Source of the DNA: Erythrobacter sp.
GTDB lineage: Bacteria > Pseudomonadota > Alphaproteobacteria > Sphingomonadales > Sphingomonadaceae
Reading direction: 5' to 3'
NCBI GenBank assembly: GCA_003483125.1
Contig: DMWU01000100.1
Span: 1-5,841, forward strand
Length of the DNA stretch: 5,841 bases
Part shown: positions 1-5,841 of the stretch, in pieces
How the letters are laid out: each line of letters opens with the position of its first letter
Position numbering within the stretch: the stretch's first letter is position 1
The notes under the pieces: model-generated
What the model saw: only the letters and a program-made list of their open reading frames with translations
Databases searched by the model: none
What the model was told of the DNA's origin: nothing
Program-made: the position numbers and the translations under genes

Positions 1-719
1 ATAGGATTGCCGCCCTTCCGGGCGACCTGTCAGGAAAGCCGGTGCTCGAAGTCGGTCCCGGTCCAGGCGGATTAACGCGCGCGCTGCTCAAGGCCGGTGC
101 AAGGGTAACGGCAATTGAGATGGACAAACGCTGTCTGCCCGCACTTGCTGAACTGGATGAGGCCTATCCCGGGCAGCTTCGCGTCGTTGAAGGTGATGCC
201 TTGAAGCTCAATCACGACGAACTGATGGGAGAGCCCTTCGTCGTGGTCGCTAACCTACCCTACAACGTCGGCACCGCGCTGTTTACGCGTTGGCTGGGGA
301 GCGAGAGCTGGCCTCCGCTATGGACATCTTTAACTCTGATGTTCCAGCTAGAGGTAGCTCAGCGCATTGTCTCACAATCCGGAACCGGCGCCTATGGACG
401 GCTTGCCGTCCTTGCCCAGTGGCGTAGTGACGCCAGATTGGCGATGAAGGTGCATCGCAGCGCCTTTACCCCTCCACCCAAGATAATGAGCGCAATTGTG
501 CATGTTACTCCGCGCGAAGCCCCTGAGGGCGTTTCCGCACGCACGCTTGAGCGGATCACCGAGGCAGCTTTTGGCCAGCGTCGCAAGATGCTGAGGCAGA
601 GCCTCAAAGGAGTGCCGGGGGCTGTAGAGGCGTTGGTAAAGATTGGAATTAATCCGCAACGTCGGGCAGAAACCCTTAACGTAGAGGACTTTACCTCAAT
701 CGCCCGCCTGATTGGTTAA
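1..719 (+). CDS. rsmA: 16S rRNA (adenine(1518)-N(6)/adenine(1519)-N(6))-dimethyltransferase RsmA (KsgA), 5'-truncated by the window edge
   Basis: RsmA uses S-adenosylmethionine to dimethylate two adjacent adenines in the 3'-terminal helix of 16S rRNA, a late step of small-subunit assembly; loss typically gives kasugamycin resistance. The reading frame is already open at base 3, and residues before the GTG at 42 (RIAALPGDLSGKP) match the family, so that GTG is internal and the gene starts outside the window. Visible motifs: the SAM-binding loop EVGPGPGG (48-71), the acidic ribose-binding residue in AIEMD (Glu at 117-119), the catalytic NLPY motif (252-263), FTPPPK (465-482) and the C-terminal FGQRRK (570-587). 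About 238 residues are present; family members have about 270, so roughly 30-35 N-terminal residues are missing, including the usual GQNFL-type segment. The gene ends in TAA and is followed by a candidate terminator, so it is probably the last gene of its transcript. I see no damage. Confidence 0.96.
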   Translation, partial: RIAALPGDLSGKPVLEVGPGPGGLTRALLKAGARVTAIEMDKRCLPALAELDEAYPGQLRVVEGDALKLNHDELMGEPFVVVANLPYNVGTALFTRWLGSESWPPLWTSLTLMFQLEVAQRIVSQSGTGAYGRLAVLAQWRSDARLAMKVHRSAFTPPPKIMSAIVHVTPREAPEGVSARTLERITEAAFGQRRKMLRQSLKGVPGAVEALVKIGINPQRRAETLNVEDFTSIARLIG

Positions 720-735
720 TTTCGGTTAAACACGA

Positions 736-760
736 ATGCCAACCTGTTGGCATGGCTTTT
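736..760 (+). terminator. Candidate rho-independent terminator of rsmA
   Basis: A perfect 7-bp stem, ATGCCAA (736-742) with TTGGCAT (747-753), closes a 4-nt loop and is followed by GGC and a run of four T (757-760). It lies 17 bases after the rsmA stop codon, where a terminator is expected. The stem is short, only moderately GC-rich, and the T run is short and offset by three bases, so it would be a weak terminator. Confidence 0.45.
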
Positions 761-801
761 GTGGCAGTGAAGCCTGGTCGATCAAAAAGGGGCATGACTG
801 C

Positions 802-1248
802 ATGGGTCTGAGCTGGGCACGTCAAAACACTGCGTAAAAGGAGCGGCGCCGGTCAGAGCGATATCCGCTTGATTGCCCGGCAAGCTTTCGCACCATTAGC
901 GGCAGCCGCAAAGGCCGCTTGGAGAACATCTCCGAAGAAGGCGCAAAACTCGTTATCACTCCGCCGCCGAAAGAAGGCATTTCCGGCATGCTGGGAATCA
1001 ACGGGCAGGAGTATTTCTGCACTGTGATCTAGGCCAATACTGACGCCTGCGGCCTGGAATTTGAACGACCATTGCCCCTAAGGACAATTCTGGAGCTCAC
1101 TGGCGCCGAAGACAATTCGGGCGCGCATATTGCCCGCTCCGGAAACATCCAGATGGGCCACAAGCGCGGTGGCAGACTGGTTGCTGTCCAGCGGCCTCAG
1201 GCTGATTTCTTTTCCAAACGCCAGGCGTGCAATAGGGGCTCTGTGTAG
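802..1248 (+). pseudogene. Small PilZ-domain protein gene, disrupted by two in-frame stop codons
   Basis: PilZ domains usually bind cyclic di-GMP. Reading from ATG 802 in one frame gives a PilZ-like sequence: the RxxxR motif as RRSER (847-861), the [D/N]xSxxG motif as NISEEG (925-942), and a typical late strand CGLEFERPL (1048-1074). A tail with NIQMGHKR follows. Two stops break this frame: TAA at 835-837, before the RxxxR motif, and TAG at 1030-1032, inside the domain in the context TVI-stop-AN, where PilZ proteins often have Trp. No ATG, GTG or TTG lies in frame between the TAA and the RxxxR motif, so a later start cannot rescue the domain. An A/G-rich stretch (784-792) sits 9 bases before ATG 802 as a possible ribosome site. 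The frame ends at TAG 1246-1248, inside the 3' end of the convergent glcB; the original stop may have been nearer 1200. The PilZ assignment comes from motifs alone. Sequencing error is the main alternative to true decay. Confidence 0.75.
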
Positions 1249-3293
1249 CCAGAAGGCTGGTCGACGCCCTTAAAGACGAGGTCGCACGCCGCGCGGAAGG
1301 CGGCGCCATCTTCATTGCCTACCAAAGGCGTATAGAGCGGATCGCCTGCATTCTGCGCATCGACCTTTGCCGCCATGCGGCGCAATGCTGCCATCACCTG
1401 ATCCTTGCTGACGACACCATGAAGCAGCCAATTGGCCATATGCTGCGATGAAATCCGTAGCGTAGCGCGATCTTCCATCAGACCTACATCATTGATGTCT
1501 GGAACCTTTGAACAACCAACGCCCTGATCGATCCATCGCACAACGTAACCCAGTAGGCCCTGAGCATTATTGTCGAGTTCCTCGTTGAGCTCCTCTTCCG
1601 ACCAATTCACGCCGTCAGCCAATGGAATAGCGAGCAAGTCATCGATCGGTCGAACTTCGCCAAGCCCCTCCTGCTCCGCAAACACATCGCATTGATGATA
1701 ATGTAATGCGTGCAGCGTGGCGGCAGTCGGTGATGGTACCCACGCGGTGTTGGCGCCGGCCTTGAGATGGCCGATCTTCTCGACCATCATCTGGCCCATC
1801 AAGTCGGGTGCAGGCCACATGCCCTTGCCGATTTGCGCGCGCCCCGAAAGACCATGCTTCAAGCCGATGGCGACATTGCGCTTTTCGTACGCAGCAAGCC
1901 ATTGAGAAGTCTTCATCTCCGCCTTGCGGATCATCGGCCCCACGTGCATGGATGTGTGGATTTCGTCGCCCGTGCGATCGAGGAAGCCGGTATTGATAAA
2001 GACCACGCGGTCGCGCACTGCATGGATACAGGCACCAAGGTTTGCACTGGTCCTCCGTTCCTCATCCATCACACCAACCTTGAGTGTGTTGCGAGGCAGA
2101 CCAAGTAAATCCTCAACCGCATTGAATAGATCATTGGTGAAGGCGCATTCGTCAGGCCCGTGCATCTTGGGCTTCACAATATAGATGCTGCCATGCTTCG
2201 AATTGCCGTGTTTGGTATGACCTTCGACATCGAGTGCGCCGATGGCACTGGTGAAGACAGCATCCATTATCCCTTCTGGAATCTCGCGGCCATTGGCGAG
2301 ACGGATGGCCGGGTTGGTCATCAGAAGGCCAACATTACGCACGAATAGCAGGCTCCTACCTGATAGCGCATGTCGGTTCCCGTCGCGGTCAGTATAGGCC
2401 TTGTCATCAGCAAGGCGGCGCGTCACCTGATTGCCGCCTTTCTCAAAGGAGTCTTCCAGATCGCCGCGAATCACGCCTAGCCAGTTGGAATAGGCGAGCA
2501 GTTTGTCCTCAGCATCGACAGCTGCGACTGAGTCTTCGCAATCGCAGATCGTGGTGAGCGCAGCCTCGCAGATAATGTCAGCGATACCTGCCCTATCGTC
2601 GCGACCAACCGGATGATCGCGATCAAAAACGACTTCGATATGCAAGCCATTATTCTTGAAAAGGAGGCCTTTGTCGGTCTTACCGACATACTGGCTTTCA
2701 TCCCGTAGCTTTCCGTCATTTTCATCCGCAAGGTCGGCCCAACTCCCGTCAACGAGCGGTAGCGCTTGATCGAGAAATTCGCGGCCCCGCGCGATCACGG
2801 CATCACCACGTGCCTTATCATATCCACCCGGTTTGGCAGGCGGTGCATCTAGCGCATCGGTTCCGTAGAACGCGTCATAGAGGCTGCCCCATCGGGCATT
2901 GGCAGCGTTGAGCAGGAAACGCGCATTGAGCACAGGCACAACCAGTTGCGGCCCGGCCATTGTCGCGATCTCCGCATCAACATTCGTGGTGCCGATCGTG
3001 AATTCGTCTGGCTCGGAAACCAGATAGTTTATGCGTTCCAGGAATGCTTTGTATTCAGCCGCGTCATGCGGCTGGCCGCGCCGTTCCATGTGCCAGGAAT
3101 CAATAGTCTTTTGAATCTCCTCGCGCTTAAACAGTAGCTCCTCATTGCGAGGTAAAAACTCGGCAAGCAACTCTGCAAAGCCATGCCAGAACGCGTCTAC
3201 ATCGCGACCTAGGGGAGCCAGAACCTCATTTTCCAGGAATTCGGCCAGTTTCCGGTCGATCTCGATCCCGGCACGCTTCACTAAATCGCTCAC
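1197..3293 (-). CDS. glcB: Malate synthase G
   Basis: Cytosolic, Mg2+-dependent monomeric enzyme that condenses glyoxylate with acetyl-CoA to (S)-malate and CoA, in the glyoxylate shunt and glycolate use. Residue numbers here count from the upstream TTG at 3308 (703 aa; E. coli GlcB has 723). Visible signatures: CEDSVAAVD (about 257-265), active-site Arg324 in LFVRNVG, Mg-ligand Glu416 in MDEERRTS, Mg-ligand Asp444 in GFLDRTGDE, the WVPSPTAA segment (523-530), and the presumed catalytic base Asp613 in MEDRATLR, 14 residues after Cys599, the same spacing as Cys617/Asp631 of E. coli. I prefer the GTG start at 3293 (698 aa, beginning MSDLVKRAG), because it has GAGGA just upstream and fits the N-terminus usual in the family; the TTG has no good ribosome site. 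The gene is divergent from the ast operon and convergent with the PilZ remnant. No strong terminator is visible after its stop. Identification is secure; the start is less so. Confidence 0.96.
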   Translation of the reverse strand: MSDLVKRAGIEIDRKLAEFLENEVLAPLGRDVDAFWHGFAELLAEFLPRNEELLFKREEIQKTIDSWHMERRGQPHDAAEYKAFLERINYLVSEPDEFTIGTTNVDAEIATMAGPQLVVPVLNARFLLNAANARWGSLYDAFYGTDALDAPPAKPGGYDKARGDAVIARGREFLDQALPLVDGSWADLADENDGKLRDESQYVGKTDKGLLFKNNGLHIEVVFDRDHPVGRDDRAGIADIICEAALTTICDCEDSVAAVDAEDKLLAYSNWLGVIRGDLEDSFEKGGNQVTRRLADDKAYTDRDGNRHALSGRSLLFVRNVGLLMTNPAIRLANGREIPEGIMDAVFTSAIGALDVEGHTKHGNSKHGSIYIVKPKMHGPDECAFTNDLFNAVEDLLGLPRNTLKVGVMDEERRTSANLGACIHAVRDRVVFINTGFLDRTGDEIHTSMHVGPMIRKAEMKTSQWLAAYEKRNVAIGLKHGLSGRAQIGKGMWPAPDLMGQMMVEKIGHLKAGANTAWVPSPTAATLHALHYHQCDVFAEQEGLGEVRPIDDLLAIPLADGVNWSEEELNEELDNNAQGLLGYVVRWIDQGVGCSKVPDINDVGLMEDRATLRISSQHMANWLLHGVVSKDQVMAALRRMAAKVDAQNAGDPLYTPLVGNEDGAAFRAACDLVFKGVDQPSGYTEPLLHAWRLEKKSA

Positions 3294-3296
3294 AGA

Positions 3297-3302
3297 TTCC
3301 TC
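3297..3302 (-). promoter_or_regulatory. Ribosome binding site deciding the glcB start
   Basis: On the minus strand GAGGAA lies 3-5 bases before GTG 3293, slightly close but a good Shine-Dalgarno match. The competing in-frame TTG at 3308 would place this motif inside the coding region and has only a weak GGCAGG-like sequence upstream. This favours GTG as the true start. Confidence 0.5.
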
Positions 3303-3312
3303 ACGCAATTAT

Positions 3313-3334
3313 GCCTGCCGTAACTATCGCAGGC
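3313..3334. promoter_or_regulatory. Inverted repeat just upstream of glcB
   Basis: Perfect 6-bp arms GCCTGC (3313-3318) and GCAGGC (3329-3334) are separated by 10 bases. The element begins 20 bases upstream of the preferred glcB start, so it would lie in the glcB leader or promoter. Arm centres are 16 bp apart, not a clean helical turn and a half, so it could be either an operator or an RNA hairpin in the leader. No regulator can be named from the sequence. Confidence 0.3.
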
Positions 3335-3388
3335 TGGATTTGACTGGTTTCCCGAGGAGGAATGTGGGCGGGATAGGGCAAGATCATA

Positions 3389-3421
3389 TTGCAATGCAAC
3401 AGGAAAATTCGCCGCAATTGC
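3389..3421. promoter_or_regulatory. Palindrome cluster in the glcB/ast divergent control region
   Basis: TTGCAATGCAA (3389-3399) is a perfect 11-bp palindrome with 5-bp arms around one central base. The self-complementary 8-mer GCAATTGC lies at 3414-3421, and a TTTGCA follows at 3427-3432. Three related TTGCA/GCAA words within 45 bp, in the middle of the only control region shared by glcB and the ast operon, suggest a regulator-binding region. RamB/ScfR-type regulators of acetate and glyoxylate genes bind TTTGCAA-like words in some bacteria, but a link here is only a guess. I found no convincing -35/-10 pair for either direction. A TTGACT at 3338-3343 is the best lone -35-like hexamer towards the ast genes. 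Confidence 0.35.
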
Positions 3422-3472
3422 CGCTCTTTGCACCAATGAATGGAACCACGCACCTTGGCCTTCCGCTACGGC

Positions 3473-3498
3473 ACCGCTAGAGCGGTTTCAGATGAAAC
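3473..3498. promoter_or_regulatory. Two tandem 14-bp palindromes over the ribosome site and start codon of the M20 hydrolase
   Basis: ACCGCT-AG-AGCGGT (3473-3486) and GTTTCA-GA-TGAAAC (3485-3498) each have perfect 6-bp arms around a 2-base centre, and they overlap by two bases. The second spans the ATG at 3492-3494; the first holds the only weak purine-rich ribosome-site candidate (AGAGCGG, 3479-3485). As RNA, each could fold into a 5-bp stem with a 4-nt loop, hiding the ribosome site or the AUG. As DNA, they could be operator sites. The palindromes are plain in the sequence; the function is inferred. Confidence 0.45.
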
Positions 3499-4700
3499 AA
3501 AGTGAACCAGCAAACTCAGTTTTCGAGCAGATCGACGCCCCGGCCATGTTGGATGAGGTCCAGGCATGGAGTGCGATCAATACAGGCACCGCCAATCTTG
3601 ATGGATTGGCGCAACAGTCCCGCGCCCTGGCTGACGCTTTCGCGGAGTTGCCAGGCGAAGTTGAACTGGCCGAGCCTGCGCAAGTGACGGCTGTCGACGA
3701 GGCGGGTGTCGAGTTTGAAAAACCGCATGGCCAGCATTTGGTTGTGCGCGTCAGGCCGCAGGCGAACCGGCGCATCCTGCTTACAGGCCATATGGACACC
3801 GTCTTCCCCATCGATCACGCCTTCCAGGAACAGAAATGGCTCGATGATGACACGCTGAATGGCCCCGGTGTCGCCGATATGAAAGGCGGCATATCCGTGA
3901 TCCTCCATGCATTGAAAGTATTTGAGGCGAGCGAAAATGCAAACGCACTTGGTTATGACGTCTTCATCAATTCGGATGAAGAAACGGGTTCGCTCGCATC
4001 TTCCGCACTTATTGCGGAGCTTGCGCGAGGAAAGCTGGCGGCGCTCACATATGAACCCTCAGCCCTGCCCGATGGCACGCTGGCACACGCACGCGGCGGT
4101 AGCGGGAATTACTCGGTTATCTTCAAGGGCAAGAGCGCCCATGCAGGACGAAATCCGCAGGATGGGCGAAATGCCATCGTCGCTGCAGCCGACCTGGCCC
4201 TTCGCCTAAAAAGCCATCAAAGCGATGCAATAAGTATCAATCCGGCGAAGATCGAAGGAGGTGCAGCCAATAATGTTGTGCCCGATAATGCCGTGCTGCG
4301 CTTCAATATCCGCCCCAAGACGCCAGAGGCCGCGAGTGTCTTCGCCACCGAACTTGCGCAGTTGATCGCCCAGGTCGAGGATGAGCATGAAGTCGCCATT
4401 CACCTGCATGGCGGTGTCACGCGTCCTCCCAAGCCTGTCGATGCGCAAGCTCAGCGCCTTTTCGATCTGGTCAAGGAATGCGGCGCACAATTGGGCCAGG
4501 ATATAGGCTGGCAATCCACCGGTGGTGTTTGCGACGGAAACAATATTGCCGCTTGCGGAGTGCCAGTGGTTGATACAATGGGTGTGCGCGGGGGGGCGAT
4601 CCATTCACCACAGGAATTCCTGATCGTTTCTTCGCTGGCCGAGCGTGCCGCGCTATCTGCATTGGTAATTGGCCGTATAGCTGCTGGAGACATGAATTGA
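3492..4700 (+). CDS. M20-family metallohydrolase (carboxypeptidase G2/ArgE-like), first gene of the ast operon
   Basis: A 402-residue cytosolic zinc amidohydrolase of the M20 family (ArgE, DapE and carboxypeptidase G2 relatives), with no signal peptide. All expected site residues are visible: His100 and Asp102 in GHMDTVFP, the bridging Asp129 in GPGVADMKGG, catalytic Glu163 and metal-binding Glu164 in SDEETGS, Glu188 in YEPS, His217 in GKSAHAG within the dimerisation domain, NNVVPDNA at about 260-267, and the last ligand His371 in GGAIHSPQEF. The ATG at 3492 has a poor ribosome site and sits in a palindrome, but no better start exists in frame upstream and the N-terminus reads naturally. It overlaps astA by 4 bases. 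Because AstA and AstB make N2-succinylornithine, I infer that this enzyme desuccinylates a pathway intermediate: succinylglutamate in place of AstE, or succinylornithine directly to ornithine. Family membership is firm; the substrate is not known from sequence, and a general acyl-amino-acid or peptide hydrolase remains possible. Confidence 0.92.
   Translation: MKQSEPANSVFEQIDAPAMLDEVQAWSAINTGTANLDGLAQQSRALADAFAELPGEVELAEPAQVTAVDEAGVEFEKPHGQHLVVRVRPQANRRILLTGHMDTVFPIDHAFQEQKWLDDDTLNGPGVADMKGGISVILHALKVFEASENANALGYDVFINSDEETGSLASSALIAELARGKLAALTYEPSALPDGTLAHARGGSGNYSVIFKGKSAHAGRNPQDGRNAIVAAADLALRLKSHQSDAISINPAKIEGGAANNVVPDNAVLRFNIRPKTPEAASVFATELAQLIAQVEDEHEVAIHLHGGVTRPPKPVDAQAQRLFDLVKECGAQLGQDIGWQSTGGVCDGNNIAACGVPVVDTMGVRGGAIHSPQEFLIVSSLAERAALSALVIGRIAAGDMN
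4686..4690 (+). promoter_or_regulatory. Ribosome binding site of astA, inside the hydrolase gene
   Basis: GGAGA lies 6 bases before the TTG at 4697. Its good spacing supports this rare start codon for astA, which has no in-frame ATG nearby. Confidence 0.6.
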
Positions 4701-5713
4701 CTTTTCGCCTGCGCGCAGCGCGCCTTGATGATCTCGAACCGCTTTACGAAATGGCCAAGCTGACAGGCGGCGGCTTCACCAATCTGCCTGCTGATCGAAA
4801 TGCACTGTCGGACAAGCTTGAACTGGCCAATTCGGCATTCACCAATGAAGGCGACGAGCTGACCGACGAACAATTCGTGCTGGTGCTTGAAGATTCTGAA
4901 AGCGGCGCTGTTCGCGGAACTTGCCAGCTGATGACGCAGGTGGGCCAACACTGGCCTTTCTATTCCTATCGCCTCACTACGCTGACACAACACAGCCAGG
5001 AGCTTGACCGCACCGTTCGCGCGGAATTGTTGAGCCTCGTTACCGATTTGGAAGGTTCGAGCGAGGTCGGCGGACTATTCCTCCACCCGAATGAACGCGC
5101 AGGCGGGCTTGGCCTGCTGCTCGCGCGCAGCCGATACCTGTTTATTGCCATGCATCGTAATCGCTTTTCTGACCGGGTGTTGGCCGAACTGCGCGGCGTG
5201 ATCGACGATCGCGGCGGCTCACCCTTTTGGAACGGCGTTGCGGGACGCTTCTTCGGAATGGGCTTCCAGGAAGCGGACTATTTCAACGCTATTCATGGCA
5301 ATCAGTTCATCGCCGACCTTATGCCAAAGCATCCAGTCTATGTCGCCATGCTGGACAACCACGCGCGCAGCGTAATCGGAGTGCCCCATCCATCCGGTCG
5401 CGCCGCCATGCGGATGTTGGAGAATGAGGGGCTTCGCTACAACGGCTATGTTGATATCTTCGATGGTGGCCCCACCATGATTGCCCCGACCGACGAGGTT
5501 AAGAGCGTGAAAGAGAGCGAGGAGCGCAAGATTTCTTCAGCAGATCTCGACCAGGGTGAACGTACGATCCTTGCAACAGGCAGGCTCTCCACATTCAGGT
5601 CATGCTACGGCGCGCGCGAACTCAACAAGGACGGCAGCATCTCCATAGACTCGCTTTCAGCAGATGTTCTGGACGTGAAGGCAGGCGAAACCGTCTGGAG
5701 CGTCGCACGATGA
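4697..5713 (+). CDS. astA: Arginine N-succinyltransferase
   Basis: AstA transfers succinyl from succinyl-CoA to the alpha-amino group of arginine, the first step of the ammonia-producing AST route of arginine catabolism. The product has 338 residues (E. coli AstA has 344). Recognisable family segments: N-terminal [19 protein letters not shown] (28-34), the GNAT-like core [15 protein letters not shown] (about 125-139), [12 protein letters not shown] (175-186), [12 protein letters not shown] (204-215), and [11 protein letters not shown] (250-260). Translation starts at a TTG whose last two bases begin the hydrolase stop codon (TTGA, 4-base overlap), with GGAGA 6 bases upstream; this points to translational coupling. 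The stop overlaps the astB start in the same way (ATGA). The gene looks intact. AstA homologues in some species come as two subunits (AruF/AruG), but only one copy is present here. Confidence 0.97.
   Translation: MTFRLRAARLDDLEPLYEMAKLTGGGFTNLPADRNALSDKLELANSAFTNEGDELTDEQFVLVLEDSESGAVRGTCQLMTQVGQHWPFYSYRLTTLTQHSQELDRTVRAELLSLVTDLEGSSEVGGLFLHPNERAGGLGLLLARSRYLFIAMHRNRFSDRVLAELRGVIDDRGGSPFWNGVAGRFFGMGFQEADYFNAIHGNQFIADLMPKHPVYVAMLDNHARSVIGVPHPSGRAAMRMLENEGLRYNGYVDIFDGGPTMIAPTDEVKSVKESEERKISSADLDQGERTILATGRLSTFRSCYGARELNKDGSISIDSLSADVLDVKAGETVWSVAR
5697..5700 (+). promoter_or_regulatory. Ribosome binding site of astB, inside astA
   Basis: GGAG lies 9 bases before the astB ATG at 5710, near the end of astA, and supports that start. 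Confidence 0.5.
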
Positions 5714-5841
5714 GCCGATTGGTGGAAATCAATTTCGACGGCATTGTTGGCCCCAGCCACAACTATGCAGGCCTTAGTCTGGGCAATTTGGCCGCAACCA
5801 GCCATGCCGGCGATATCTCCTATCCGCGTGCAGCCGCGCTT
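5710..5841 (+). CDS. astB: N-succinylarginine dihydrolase, 3'-truncated by the window edge
   Basis: AstB hydrolyses N2-succinylarginine to N2-succinylornithine, CO2 and two ammonia, the second step of the AST pathway; it belongs to the amidinotransferase/dihydrolase fold family. Only the first 44 codons are in the window (the full protein is usually about 440 residues). They carry the characteristic N-terminus: [18 protein letters not shown] followed by GNLAATS, which aligns with the E. coli start (VNFDGLVG, HHYAGLSFGN). The ATG overlaps the astA stop as ATGA. Catalytic residues lie further downstream and cannot be checked. The position directly after astA makes the assignment secure. Confidence 0.95.
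   Translation, partial: MSRLVEINFDGIVGPSHNYAGLSLGNLAATSHAGDISYPRAAAL

Noticed and set aside
42..719. GTG at 42 as the start of rsmA
   Set aside because: The frame is open to the window edge, and the residues before the GTG match RsmA; a start here would remove conserved N-terminal sequence directly before the SAM-binding loop.
838..843. AAGGAG after the first PilZ stop as a ribosome site for a restarted PilZ gene
   Set aside because: No ATG, GTG or TTG occurs at a usable distance in the PilZ frame, and the motif simply encodes the Lys-Glu before the Arg cluster.
1118..1136. Inverted repeat CGGGC...GCCCG as a glcB terminator
   Set aside because: Five-base stem with a 9-base loop, no T run on the minus strand, and it lies in the PilZ-like coding remnant.
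1157..1173. GCCAC...GTGGC hairpin just after the glcB stop
   Set aside because: Short 5-bp stem, 7-base loop and no following T tract, so it cannot be supported as a terminator.
1717..2348. Several plus-strand open frames opposite glcB
   Set aside because: They are short, mutually overlapping, lack family features and lie opposite conserved malate synthase sequence; they are shadows of glcB codon bias.
3395..3423. TTGCAT/TATCCC as a sigma-70 promoter for glcB on the minus strand
   Set aside because: The 18-base spacing is acceptable, but each hexamer matches its consensus at only about three positions, so it is not distinguishable from chance.
4206..4993. Minus-strand open frames opposite the M20 hydrolase and astA
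   Set aside because: Their composition follows the reverse complement of well-identified genes, with no independent motif or ribosome site.

Overview
The window looks like chromosomal DNA of an alphaproteobacterium, most likely a sphingomonad or erythrobacter-type relative. This rests on protein flavour, moderately high GC judged by eye, and the combination of malate synthase G with an arginine succinyltransferase (AST) operon. The genus is inference; no rRNA or marker comparison was possible.

Layout, left to right: (1) the 3' part of rsmA (16S rRNA dimethyladenosine transferase), entering from the left edge and followed by a small hairpin-plus-T candidate terminator; (2) a decayed gene for a small PilZ-domain protein (about 802-1248), which keeps the PilZ signature motifs but carries two in-frame stop codons; (3) on the minus strand, glcB, a full-length malate synthase G whose 3' end is convergent with, and slightly overlaps, the PilZ remnant; (4) a divergent intergenic region of about 200 bp with several short inverted repeats, including two tandem 14-bp palindromes, the second spanning the next gene's start codon; (5) on the plus strand, a tight operon of an M20-family metallohydrolase, astA (arginine N-succinyltransferase) and the first 44 codons of astB (N-succinylarginine dihydrolase), which runs off the right edge. 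Each junction in this operon overlaps by 4 bases.

How the genes work together: AstA succinylates arginine with succinyl-CoA and AstB removes the guanidino group as CO2 and two ammonia, giving N2-succinylornithine. The M20 hydrolase is the first gene of the operon and has a complete binuclear-zinc site. It plausibly cleaves a succinyl-amino acid of this pathway, either succinylglutamate (the usual AstE reaction) or succinylornithine (a shortcut); this is inference. GlcB condenses glyoxylate with acetyl-CoA to malate and is transcribed divergently from the ast operon, so both units share one control region.

The items most worth a second look are the M20 hydrolase inside the ast operon, the tandem palindromes over its translation start, and the PilZ pseudogene. 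I see no mobile element, CRISPR array, tRNA or rRNA gene here.
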